64,000 nt of DNA from Paenibacillus sp. FSL H8-0548 (lineage in GTDB: Bacteria > Bacillota > Bacilli > Paenibacillales > Paenibacillaceae): the NCBI RefSeq assembly GCF_038630985.1, contig NZ_CP152049.1, positions 6,525,501-6,589,500 of the forward strand, in the 5' to 3' direction. Shown in pieces: positions 45,361 to 56,600 of the stretch (the stretch's first letter is position 1; each line of letters begins with the position of its first letter). The position numbers and the translations under genes are program-made. The notes under the pieces were generated by a model. It ran no database searches and was not told the DNA's origin. It worked only from the letters and a program-made list of their open reading frames with translations.

Positions 45361-48273
45361 TTATATAATTCCCAGCTTTATTTCCGTAATTGATCCGGTA
45401 TAACCTTCCGGCAGCCGGAAACGAGCCACCATACCTTCCGGATAGGACACGTTAAGCTGCATCGTCCGGTTACTCTCATCAGCGGTCCATGAAACGTCAA
45501 TTCGCCCGCCTGCAGGGTGCGGAACACTGCCCTTCGCCCATGTTAGTCCGCATGGAACAGGTGCAATTTCAACTTCGGTCCAGCCCGTCGTCAAGCTTCT
45601 CACGCCAAGTAACTCACGACCTAAGAAATAGGCCGGCGCAGACGACCATGCATGGCAGTGACTGCGGCTTAGCATATCCGGATTAGCCCGATTCTCGAGG
45701 AAATTCGGATATTGCTCCCAGCATGTAGTCGCGCCATGACGGATCATCATGCCATAGTGGTGGCGGATATCGTCCAAGATGAGGCGAACCTCACCCAGCT
45801 TGGCCAGCGCCTCATAATAGAAGAAGGACATAAACGGACTACCGATTTGCACAAAGCGTTCCGGAGGCTGAACGAGATAAGCATCGATAATCTGCTTGCG
45901 TTCTCCCTCAGCGACTCCCGTAAGTGAGGCTACAACCTGCGAATGTATGCTAAGGCTGTCGGAGCGACGACCATCCGCATGGATACAATCGATATATGCC
46001 TTCTTGTCTTCATCCCATAGCTGCTCATTGATTGCACGCGCAAGATCGTTAGCCGCTGCTTCGAATTTCGCAGCGCCTCCCACATCCTTCGCAATCCTCC
46101 CCATTTGTGCGGCTACATATAACGTCCGAACCAAGAACATGTTCTGATGCGTGACGATACCGTCGTTCGGCTGGTCGATTGGCGACCAATCCAGCATGTT
46201 CCAGCCTTCTACATTAAACAAGCCGCGTTCGTCAATCTTGAGCAAATAATGCTCCCCCGTGTACCGAATAGCGTCATACATCTCCACCGCGAACGCTTCA
46301 TCCCCGGTCTGTTCGTAATATTCCGCACAAGCAATTGCCCAGAAGAACGTCCAATTCGGAATCACGCTGCTCCAGCCGCTCGGCACTTGGTTCGCATAAA
46401 GCGGCGACTGGTGCTTGGAGCCTGGGACAAGTCGTAAGCAACGCTTCAGAATATCCTGCACCCCATACAAGTAATTGCTTACAAGCGCTTCGTTGCGGCT
46501 GTCGCCAACCCAGAAGGTTTGTTCATACGCCGGGCAATCAACGAACGTGTCTTCCATGCACAGCTTTGTCGTATGCCGGCTTATTTCCCAGATGTCGTTC
46601 AGTAGTGTGTCCGAGCATTCAAACCGCCCGATTTCGGCCATCGGATAGTTGCTTTGAATAAAGGTCACGCCATAAATACGCACCGGTGCCTTTGCGCCGC
46701 GCACCGTCAACGCCAAGTAACGGAAGCCACGGCGAATAGGTGTCTCATACACTTGTCTGCCTTCGTGGCATACGTAACGGAGCGTATGATCTAGATCGAA
46801 CGTATCCTGTCGGTACTGTCCAGATAGGTATTCGAATCCGTACCAATCAAGTATCGTTCCAGCATCCGCCTCGACTTCGAATGATAGATACCCGGAATAT
46901 TCCTTGCCTAGATCGAACAGCACCTCGGTATCGCAGCCTTCGAATACGGGCACGATACCCGCCTCCGTATTCGGAATGATAGCGTTCTGAAGCTGTGCGG
47001 GAACGGCAAATTTCACATTTTCTTTCCGCCAAACACTTAGCGCGAACACATCGACCTCGGACACGTACTTCGGATTAATGGGGCTTATCCAATTTCCGTA
47101 CCGCTTCAAATCCTCCGGTCGTTTCAGCGCACCCAGCAATTCAAGATAGGTCGGATGATTCCAATCGAGCGCTCGAACGGGCTGATGATCAATCGGAATG
47201 ATCGCATCGAATGGGCCGATCCGGAAGAAAGTTGATGCAGAATGATCAGCTTGCAGCTCTGAAGGGGCAACGAATGACAATTCCCCGGTTTCTTCTCCGT
47301 ATATGCCGAGCTGCAGCTTGCCGGCGTGGAGGCTGCCCGATACATCGATAATGAGCAGGTTATCCCCTTCGTTCAGGAAAACATCCATATAGCGCTCGGG
47401 AGCCGTTCCATATATCCGATCCTGGGAGACCATTTCCCCATTAACGGACAGCTCACGAAAGCATTCTCCCCCCTGCAGGAAGCCAAGTGTTGCTGCACCC
47501 GCACAATTTGTGCGAATCGCAGTCACCACGAATCCCGTAAATTCCAACCTATTCGCATGGTCCTCACTGCCATCGTTCAGCGCATTGCGAACATCAATCG
47601 CTGTTGTCGCATGGAACGACCTCACCTTCGCCAATGACTCCACCCGCACGGGGTACACCGTCTCGTCCGTCAGCATCGGGATGTCCCTGGGCTTAAGCGT
47701 CGTCCACGGCGACATACCGACCGAACCAAGGGAGATCGCATTGGACCATCCCGTATTGTTAGCTGCCAGCTCCATCCATGATGAATCCCATGCTGTGGCA
47801 TCAATGTATTCGGAGAATGCTTGCTGAACCGACATCCGCGGTGCGCGTGGATGCTGTCCAAGATGACGCGAGGTCAGCCAAGTCGTGTCGGTCGAGACGA
47901 CGACTTCCCCATCCGCATCATTAAGCTCAACCAACAAACCTCCCCGTCCCCTTACATAGTAGAACGTCGACAACCCGAAGTGCATGACGAGCACAGCAAT
48001 CGTATTTTCTTCGCCAGCCTTTAGAAGATGACTAACTTCGTACGTATCATAAGACTGCTCGTTCGGCCATGAGCGAACAGGTCCCCGCCCAAGCCTCGTC
48101 CCGTTTACGTACAGGACATACCGTGAATCAGCCGTAATTCTTAGTTTAGCGCCGGAGCGTAACTCGGCTGCAGCCGATACGTCGAATGTTTTACGGAAGC
48201 ATCTCCATTCATTGCGAGGACTTTCCTCCCCTTCTCCCCAAATCCACTCGGCTTGCCAATCCATCGTCATCAT
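45361..48273 (-). CDS. GH78 alpha-L-rhamnosidase family enzyme (cytoplasmic)
   Basis: A 970-residue enzyme without a signal peptide. N-terminal beta-sandwich domains (about 1-360) carry the Bac_rhamnosid_N pattern with Tyr-Val-Leu-Tyr-Val-Asn-Gly. The (alpha/alpha)6 barrel begins near 540 with Glu574-Asp-Thr-Phe-Val-Asp-Cys-Pro-Ala-Tyr-Glu584, then Trp-Val-Gly-Asp-Ser-Arg, the acid-rich active-site block of GH78. The usual Arg-Asp-Glu-Arg stretch is replaced by Ala-Tyr-Glu-Gln, so this is a divergent subgroup. It is last in the operon after the binding protein, permeases, surface enzyme and GH42, so it should trim imported rhamnose-containing oligosaccharides. Start ATG has no strong site; the fourth codon is also ATG. 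Confidence 0.88.
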   Translation of the reverse strand: MMTMDWQAEWIWGEGEESPRNEWRCFRKTFDVSAAAELRSGAKLRITADSRYVLYVNGTRLGRGPVRSWPNEQSYDTYEVSHLLKAGEENTIAVLVMHFGLSTFYYVRGRGGLLVELNDADGEVVVSTDTTWLTSRHLGQHPRAPRMSVQQAFSEYIDATAWDSSWMELAANNTGWSNAISLGSVGMSPWTTLKPRDIPMLTDETVYPVRVESLAKVRSFHATTAIDVRNALNDGSEDHANRLEFTGFVVTAIRTNCAGAATLGFLQGGECFRELSVNGEMVSQDRIYGTAPERYMDVFLNEGDNLLIIDVSGSLHAGKLQLGIYGEETGELSFVAPSELQADHSASTFFRIGPFDAIIPIDHQPVRALDWNHPTYLELLGALKRPEDLKRYGNWISPINPKYVSEVDVFALSVWRKENVKFAVPAQLQNAIIPNTEAGIVPVFEGCDTEVLFDLGKEYSGYLSFEVEADAGTILDWYGFEYLSGQYRQDTFDLDHTLRYVCHEGRQVYETPIRRGFRYLALTVRGAKAPVRIYGVTFIQSNYPMAEIGRFECSDTLLNDIWEISRHTTKLCMEDTFVDCPAYEQTFWVGDSRNEALVSNYLYGVQDILKRCLRLVPGSKHQSPLYANQVPSGWSSVIPNWTFFWAIACAEYYEQTGDEAFAVEMYDAIRYTGEHYLLKIDERGLFNVEGWNMLDWSPIDQPNDGIVTHQNMFLVRTLYVAAQMGRIAKDVGGAAKFEAAANDLARAINEQLWDEDKKAYIDCIHADGRRSDSLSIHSQVVASLTGVAEGERKQIIDAYLVQPPERFVQIGSPFMSFFYYEALAKLGEVRLILDDIRHHYGMMIRHGATTCWEQYPNFLENRANPDMLSRSHCHAWSSAPAYFLGRELLGVRSLTTGWTEVEIAPVPCGLTWAKGSVPHPAGGRIDVSWTADESNRTMQLNVSYPEGMVARFRLPEGYTGSITEIKLGII

Positions 48274-48342
48274 TGTTCAAGTCCCCATCCATTTCGTTAG
48301 ATTGTGTTCTTTTGTAAAAATCAGAAAGCGCTGCTGATGGTA

Positions 48343-50499
48343 TCAACGAATAAATGGCTCATGCAATTGAAACACTTGAATATCGCCTGCTTTTAGGGAG
48401 AGTCGTATAGAATCGGTCACATCGTTCCCTGCCAAGGCATGAGCTCCTTCTGGGAACCATGGCGTTACACCATCATAAGCAAAAGGCAAACTCACCGTAA
48501 AATCCGTATCCCTATTCGTCGTGTTATGAACAAATAGAAAGGCTCCCTCTTCGCCATCATGCTTCCATTCCAGAACATCCGCACGAGCCTGACCGCCATG
48601 AACCTTCACATACGGCTCCAAACCAAGCTCTTTCTCCATTATTTCCCTCAAGAATTCGAGCGTATTCCTATCCTCTTCTTGCCAATAGGATGCGCCGAGT
48701 AAGGTACCTATCCAAACCGCTTTCCCTTTCCCGTAATCTGCAACGGTTACGGCAGCCGAGCTATCTTCGCTGAACGTAGCGGCAACTCTTACATCCCTTA
48801 GCAGCTCAATTTCCGTTTTGTAGTAGGAACCTTGAGCAGGATCATTTCCAAGCGCACTGTTCAATGGAATTTTCTGCTTGGATTGAACCGTAACATTATG
48901 ATAGCTATGATCTAAATTTTCTATAGAATGAATCCACGTTTCACGTATTCCAAATACCTCATCAAATCCATAGCCAGGCACTTGATAGCTATGCGTGCCA
49001 TCCTCCGCCTGCAAGGCTCCAAAGGAGCATTCGGATAGAACAATTCCGCCTTCGCTTACCCACTCACGAATGACATCCGTCATTTGTTTGTTTAAATAGA
49101 GCGGATAAGGCATCCACAGGCATTTATACTTGGCCAATTCCTCTTTCGAAATATCATGGTCATGAATAAATTCGACCTTATAGTTCAAATCATGCAGAAG
49201 CTTATGTGCTCCTTGCACGGAATCCGTATAGGTATCCAAATGCGCGTAAACGGAGAAATTAGCAATTTGGTTTTCCGAGCTGAACAAAATTGCAATTCCA
49301 TCCGACGGTCTTTTTGAACACAGCAATGGGTTGCGATTCGCTTGAATCGTCTGGTTTAAGCTCGCCATTTCTCTCAGCCATGGTGTCTCACTTCCATCCA
49401 GGTAAGTGCTTCCCCATGCTGGCGCCTCATGTCCAAGCACTTCCGGGCGGTATTGCCAGAATAAAAAACCGCTAATGCCTCTAGCGAGTGGGATTAATAT
49501 ATGTTTTTTCAGCTCTTGCCATGAAAGCTTTTGTGGTTTGAGTGCCGTATTTCCAGGCAACGCATGAATTTCCGAATTAATAATCGGCTTTCCCTTCGCC
49601 GCTGAGATCAAGAGGTCCGCTGACCAGGCTGACGATCCCAAGCTATTACCGAATAAGTCGCAAGGCTCCGCCAATTTGAAATCATCCGACCCTGCCGTAA
49701 TGAGATTAAAAATCGGAGAGGGAACGGTGTGCACCATCACAGGGTGGACGGTATCGAGTTGCTTGACTACCGCTATGCGACATTTCAAGTCATCCGTTAA
49801 AGCATCTGACATAAACAAGCGCCAATCGACCATATCGTTAAATACAGCTTGCCCGCGAGGGGGTTCAATTTCATCCCAATCTTGATAGGTACGCTGCCAT
49901 TTGTAATTAAGGGCTTCAAGCGTGCCATATTTATGCTCCAGCCATCCTCCGAATGCTTGCAAAGAATGCTCGCAATAACAAACCTGATTATCAAAGGAAA
50001 GCTCACGTTTAATTCCTGCTGTCAGCTCAGGTTCGTTCCATAAATCCCATACCCACAAAGCAGGATGATCTCTAAACGCCTTTACCGCTTCCGCTAAAAA
50101 CTTGTCTTTCTCCAGTTGTCCCGGCGCATGATGATAACAAGGACCAGGGGCTCCACCTATTTGTCGGTAACTTAATGCTCTCGGTTCAATAACTGTTCCA
50201 TCTGATGTAATCATTTTGGAATCTGGATATTTCTTGTAAAACCACGCTGGAGCGACGTCAAATAGGGTGTTTAGCACAACCTTTAATCCATTGCGGCCTG
50301 CTATATCCATTAGCTCCCTGATATCGTCAAACACAAAAGCGTTTTCGGCTGGATGGCTCGCCCGCCACTGCACCCAGAACTTTACGCAATTGAATCCCAT
50401 TTGGGATAGGTTGCGTAAATCCTCTTCCCATTGATCCCGGTAAGGAGTTGGGGAACGGTAATACTGAAAACCAAAAGGAATGAAACCTGCTTCCGACAT
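48343..50499 (-). CDS. GH42 beta-galactosidase (cytoplasmic)
   Basis: A 718-residue GH-A clan enzyme. A TIM barrel (about 1-390) has acid/base Glu156 in Leu-Trp-Asn-Glu-Pro-Glu and nucleophile Glu310 in Ile-Asn-Ser-Glu-Ile-His. A flavodoxin-like trimerisation domain (about 395-600) and a C-terminal beta domain follow, the standard GH42 plan. There is no signal peptide. It releases beta-galactose from imported galacto-oligosaccharides, fitting pectic galactan or arabinogalactan side chains. It follows the 2056-residue surface enzyme by 110 bases, with a hairpin between, and precedes the rhamnosidase by 69 bases. Confidence 0.92.
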   Translation of the reverse strand: MSEAGFIPFGFQYYRSPTPYRDQWEEDLRNLSQMGFNCVKFWVQWRASHPAENAFVFDDIRELMDIAGRNGLKVVLNTLFDVAPAWFYKKYPDSKMITSDGTVIEPRALSYRQIGGAPGPCYHHAPGQLEKDKFLAEAVKAFRDHPALWVWDLWNEPELTAGIKRELSFDNQVCYCEHSLQAFGGWLEHKYGTLEALNYKWQRTYQDWDEIEPPRGQAVFNDMVDWRLFMSDALTDDLKCRIAVVKQLDTVHPVMVHTVPSPIFNLITAGSDDFKLAEPCDLFGNSLGSSAWSADLLISAAKGKPIINSEIHALPGNTALKPQKLSWQELKKHILIPLARGISGFLFWQYRPEVLGHEAPAWGSTYLDGSETPWLREMASLNQTIQANRNPLLCSKRPSDGIAILFSSENQIANFSVYAHLDTYTDSVQGAHKLLHDLNYKVEFIHDHDISKEELAKYKCLWMPYPLYLNKQMTDVIREWVSEGGIVLSECSFGALQAEDGTHSYQVPGYGFDEVFGIRETWIHSIENLDHSYHNVTVQSKQKIPLNSALGNDPAQGSYYKTEIELLRDVRVAATFSEDSSAAVTVADYGKGKAVWIGTLLGASYWQEEDRNTLEFLREIMEKELGLEPYVKVHGGQARADVLEWKHDGEEGAFLFVHNTTNRDTDFTVSLPFAYDGVTPWFPEGAHALAGNDVTDSIRLSLKAGDIQVFQLHEPFIR

Positions 50500-50568
50500 A
50501 CTAACACCTCGTATTTATGATGAGTAACCTGTTGCCCAAATGAGCTGCTTTAAATGAAGCGGAGGGTA

Positions 50569-50596
50569 GCGGCCTCGCGAAAGACTATGAGGCCGC
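50569..50596 (-). terminator. Hairpin after the S-layer-anchored enzyme gene
   Basis: GCGGCCTC (50569-50576) pairs with GAGGCCGC (50589-50596), 14 bases beyond the stop codon, with weaker flanking pairing. No T-tract is seen, so termination may be partial. Confidence 0.5.
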
Positions 50597-50609
50597 CATC
50601 CTAACCGTC

Positions 50610-53600
50610 TTAGTTCTTATCCTTGATGATGGCAAATATAAAGGTTGCCGCTTCCGCCCTCGTTGCCTTTTCCTGTGGTTCGAAACGATTGTTTGTTCTG
50701 CCTTGCACAAGGCCTGCAAGCTTAAGCTCCGTTACATAAGATACTGCCCAGCTTGGTATGTCTTGCGTATCGGAGAACAGATCACCGTTAGTGGTATTCC
50801 CTGTTAGCTTAAGCGCTCTTCCCATCAGAACCGCTATTTCTGCACGTGTGATGGGTTGATTCGGCCCGAAGCTGTCTTCGCTTATTCCTGTAACAATACC
50901 CGCGGCTACAGCAGCTTGAACGCTATTCGCGTACCACGAATCCGCTTTGACATCCTTAAATCCTGTAGCAACGTCTGAGAGCTCAAGATCTAACGCTCGA
51001 ACCAGAAGCGCAGTGAATTCTGCTCGGGTCGTCAAAGCTGCAGGCTTGAATATGGTTTCGGTCACTCCGGTTACAAGATGCTTAGCTGCTAGCACCTGAA
51101 GTGTTCTAGCAGCCCAATGTGCTGCTGGAACATCCTCGAAAGTCTTCTTATACTCCAGCACCGCGTATTTACTAAGATGTTTCAGCTTAACCCTTATCGT
51201 ATCCGTAACCTTATCTACTGTACCGCCTACATACTCCCATTGCTTAGTAGACTCGTTGTAGAAATAAATGCCTAGAAGATCCTGATCCAATCCAGTTGTA
51301 AAAGGTAGTGAGATTTCCACGTCACCCGATACTTGTTGGGCTGTATAAACCGTTCCATCTAGCTTCGTTAACGTAATGCTAAGTTCATAGACCTGACCTG
51401 CGAATGCGAAGACTACTCGCGCTTTCCCTCCCAGTACTGGAGAATTCGAGATATTCGAATCTACTACAGGTAACATTTGAACCTCGAGAATAGCGCCCGA
51501 TGCTGCCCCCGCCTGCTCCGATAGCCTGCTAAGTACGGCTGGACTAATTGTAAATACGGCTGCTCCCGATTTCACCTGCACAGGAAGATTACCCACTTTC
51601 TCCATGGGTACTGAGAAGACAGTTTCATTGCTGCCAAGCTCTACAATCACCTTGCCCTCATCGACCACAAAACGACTTGTTTTATTGCCATTGTTGCTTG
51701 TCGGTGTTGGTGTCGCCGTCGGTGGTGTTGGTGTCGGCGTTGTTGGTGATGGCGATGGTGTCGGCGGTGTACCATTTACAGCTGAAAAATCCAACTGATC
51801 AATGTACTTGGCCGTTCCTTTCGGCTCCTTGCCTTCAAAGCTTTGTATCCAATTTGTATCTCCAATAATCCAAAGGTTTCCGTCCCTGAGTGCCCATACT
51901 TTGCCTTCGGTAGTCTGATATACAATCTCAGCAGTAGCACTTGCTTGCGGATTCAGGACCTGAACGACCGCACCATTCTCTAACGTTGTAAATTCGTTCG
52001 TGAAATAGCTATCAATCTCCGGCAATGCGCCTAAATTTCGGCGATAACCCATATAGACGGTATCCCGCGTTCCATCCTTTAAGCTCCCTAACTCCAGCAA
52101 TGCTTTTCCATAAACAGTCGTCGCTGGGTCATCCTCGAGATTGACGAGCAGTACGTCGGTTTTCACCTTAGGATCGAATGTAGGCACCACCCATTTGTCA
52201 TTCGCAGTCGTGAGCGTTGCTCCACCCTGATAGTCATTTCCAGGCAATACGACATTACGTCTGTTAGGTCCCCACCACATTTCTCCTGCGGGATAGGCAT
52301 AATAAACCTCCGGACGATAAGCAACCAGCTCAGCTAACGAATCTGGAGCTAATAGATTCGTCCGATATTCATCCAGCCATTCAAATTGAATAGGCTTGGC
52401 TGTGTAATAGGCATAAGCTTCGGTACAGGCTGTATGATAGCTGCAATTGAGCAAGAAATCATAAATGCCTTTCGAGCCGCTCTTGATCAAGTTATCGAAA
52501 TGATCGTACATCGTTTGCTGATCCGGGTAGCCTTTCACACCCGAATTATACTTCTGCTCCATGTTCTCATCTAACTGTGTTTCGGTTGTAATCAGCCACA
52601 TCGTTTGCGCAGACTGTTCGGCTGCCGAGTAAGGATATCCGGCCCGCTCCCTTACCAAATACTCGGAATTTCCGTACACTTCTCCACCTATGCCTTGAAA
52701 ACCGCCGGCTTGTTGATGGTTGATAAAATACTTCCTTTGGCTTGAAACGTATTTATAAATAACAGGTATGGAAACAATTTCATTAATAGCGTCTGCAACC
52801 TTCATTTGATAATCGTTGAAGGAGTCGTCTCTGAAATCCGCATAATCATCCCACAGTCGGCCCTGATAAGCATCTGCCTTATACGTAACATCAGGAGATG
52901 CTGAATCGACTAGTAAAAGCTGGTTTTTCCAAGCTTCTTCCCTTTCCCCCCTCACGATAGGAACGAGACGGGCTGCTGTTTCGTAGGAAGGAAGTGGTGT
53001 AAGCATTTTCCATGCCTCATTCAAATCCTCAATCGTGGAATAACGATTATTCAGCCACGTAATAAATTGAGCGCGATAGACAGGCGAATCAATCAACATA
53101 CTCTCGTTCTCAGCATATACACCCGATTCGTTATTGACCGGGTCTACGAATAACCGGAAGTTAGGTCCAAGCCTTAACTTGCTGACATGGCTCTTGATTT
53201 TATCAAGAAAGAGATCTCCCTTATCCCAAATATTGACCAGTACGTGACTCTTGTATTTCACCTGTGGAGTAAAGTAGACCGTATAAGTACCCTCGCTTAA
53301 AGTCGGCACCGTGACATCGGCCTTAAATTCAAGCATGCTGCCGCTTTGCTTCTCCACCGTCCCTTTGCCCGAGGCGACCACTTCCCCCGTCTTAGGGTTA
53401 ACGACTGTAAACAAATTAGATATAGCCGTTATGCTAAAGCTCGAAGCTGGCGCTACAGCATTCTGAACGTTAGCGGATGGAACAATGAGAGAGACTTCGC
53501 CACTTTGAGTAATATCCTCCACTTTCAACCAACCAGATAAATAGGCTCCCGTAACGTTCCCTGATTCCGCTTCAATCCAGGCGTAGTCATTGATTGGATG

Positions 53601-56600
53601 ATTCGGTTTAGCGATTCCGCTCGGTGTCCATGCCCAATCTTCAGGTACTACCGCAATCGCGTCGAGTCCTTGGGCGTATAAGCCGTCATTGATACTTTGT
53701 CTCGGCGTGTCGGTCAAGAAGCCCAGTGAATGCGTTCCGCTTGCTAACTCTACAGAATCCAGCTTATGCCATCCGAACTGCAAAGCCTCAATGGTACTGA
53801 ATACCGGTTCGCCAGATGCATCGCCAGTTGATTGATAAGCCCCGTTGTCAAGCTTCCACTGATAAGAGGAAGCATAGGATTGATTATTCGGCGTGCCTAG
53901 CACCCAAATGTCATAGTTCCCCGCGGCAGGAAGATGAAATGAATAATCTGCTGTCCCCTTAGAACCCGGAATTTTAGTGTACATCTTCAGGAATTGTCCG
54001 CCGCTGGCTGCCTTGAGTGACGTAGCCCCATCGCTCGCCCTAGGCATATACGCAGTCTGAACGACCTCCTCCTCGTCCCCATGGTTGATCGCGTTAAATT
54101 GAATACCGTAAGTAAATCCTTCTTCATCCAAATAATCGAGCAGCCACTGCCATGCCCATGCCGGTATTCCAGCTCCATGCACGACAGCATTGATATACAA
54201 ATCCTTTAACCCTTGAGCCTTCATATATTGTAAAACCCGCTTATCGTCTTCCCAACGCGCTTTGTTTGCAGCAGCGTCCGTTGTGGAGAAATAAATCAAA
54301 TAGTCAGAGGTAAACAATCCCCCGATGGGAACAAATGGTACCCCATCCCATATCATCGTGTGGTTTTGGTCTGCATACCAAAAGTGGGTTTCCCCTAGCT
54401 TCTTGTCAACGAAGCCGCCATTCGTGAGCGGCTTGTAGCCATCGCTCGATGCCGTGGCGGAAACAACCGTCAAGCTCGGTTCCGATGGTAAAGCTTGCAG
54501 CTTATGAAGTCCAAATTTGACAACATAGCTCGCGGCTGGAATGTCTTTGGGAAGCTGGAAATCGAATACAACTTCCTTATTTTCACCGACCGGTAAGCTA
54601 GATGTATTCACCGAAGCAAGCTCCGATACGCCCCACAATACATCATCTTTCCAGAAGCTCAGATAGGCTGTCGTATCGAAATCCACAGCTTGCAGCAATT
54701 CGAAGGAAGCCGTTCCCTGCAGGGTCGCCTCTCGGTTCATTTGTTGCGGTACTATTAATTCCTGTATTTCCACCTTAAGCTCCGGTGCATCCCCTTGAGC
54801 TGAACCCATTGCGAATGACTGCACGAGTACGGAGTCGTTACCATCCGGTGCATTCGTGTAAGGAATATCGACGATTCCGGTTCTTACCTCGTAAGAGCCG
54901 TCAGGTGCATTAAATGGAATTTTCAGTTGCATCGTCTGAACGTTTTCTTCCCCGTTCGTCCAGGTCTTCTTAACGGAGGGAACAACCTCGCGTGATACGA
55001 CCTCTTCGTTTAGCATCAGATCGGCAAAGAAGTACAGCTCGCCATTAAAGTCTGCTTCCACCTTATTCGTAGTGGTGACGGTCACTATATCCTCTCTTTG
55101 CACAATGGTCTTATCTAGTTCGCCGCTAACAAAACTAAATTTCACTTCTTGCCCATTAAAAGGCTTATTGAGGCCTTTCGGTGACCATCCCCACGAATCC
55201 GGAACGATGACCCAAGCATCAATAGCTTGCGAATACAAGCCATCTAGAGAGGCTTGCCTTGGCGTATCCGTTAAGAAGCCTAGCGAATGCTGACCTTGGC
55301 TTAATTCAGATACACCTAGCTTTTGCCATGACATAGGCAATCCTTCCGGTGTGACATACACCGTATTAGCTGAAGGGGAATCGACGACTTTATAGCTGGC
55401 GGCATCCAGCTTCCACTTAAATGGAGATAGCCATGGGTTATCTCCGGGTGAAGCCAATACCCAAACGGAATAGTTGCCGGCTTCAGGAATATCAAACTCA
55501 TAATCCGCTGTACCCGTCGCCCCCGGTGTCATGGTATACATTTCGAGAATTTGTTTGTCGCTTGCCTTAGCATTATATTTCGAACGATACTCTCCGGTTA
55601 TCGAAGCAGCTTCGCCTTCCATCCAGACATATTTAGGAGGAATAATAGGTTTGGGTGCAGGATGTTCCAATCCATTAGGTGTCCATTCCCACACCTGCGG
55701 CACGACAGCCACAGCATCAATCCCTTGAGAATATAAACCGTCCAACGCGGCTTGTCTTGGGGTATCTGTTAGAAATCTCAAGTCGTGCTGACCCTGCTCC
55801 AAATCCATTGAGCTTAGTTTTACCCAATAGAACGGCATGCCTTCCGGCGTACCAAACACGCTTTCTCCGAAAGCTTCGCCAACAGCGCTATAAGCACCTG
55901 TATCCAGCTTCCACTTGTAACCTGATAACCACTCGTTATCCCCAGGCGTACCCAATACCCAAACATCATATTTAGCCGTTGCTGGAATATCCAATTGATA
56001 ATCCGCCGTAGCGACCGTATTCACATCGTAAGTATATAATTTCAAATAACTAGCTCCGCTGGAGGCGCCTTCACCCGCGACTTGATATCCTCCATTGATG
56101 GCTTGCGCGTCCTCTCCTTCTACCCACAGGGAATCCGCTTCAGGAAGAACCATATTTGTAGGCTGTTCCAATCCATTAGGCTTCCATTCCCATGCATGCG
56201 GCACAGCTACCACTGCATCAATTCCTTGCGAGTATAACCCGTCCGAATTTCCCTGTCTCGGGGTATTCGTTTGAAACCCCAAATCGTGCTGACCCTGCTC
56301 CAAATCAGTTGAGCTCAGCTTAATCCAATAGAATGGCATGCCATCCGGCGTAGTAAATACGCTTTCGCCGTAAAAGGAGCCTGCAGCGCTGTAAGCACCT
56401 GTATCCAGCTTCCAATTGTAACCCGACAGCCATATGTTATCTCCAGGCGTACCCAGCACCCAAATATCATATTTAGCCGTTGCTGGAATATCCAATTGAT
56501 AATCCGCCGTAGCGACGGTATTCGCATCATGAGTATATAACTTCAGAAAACTGGATCCGCTGGAAGCCCCTTCTCCGACAACTTGGTAGCCTCCGTCGTA

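Noticed and set aside
51671..51772. Repetitive GTGTTGG/GTCGG stretch as a microsatellite or CRISPR-like array
   Set aside because: It is the codon-repetitive DNA of the Pro/Thr linker of the surface enzyme; there are no spacers or regular unit lengths.
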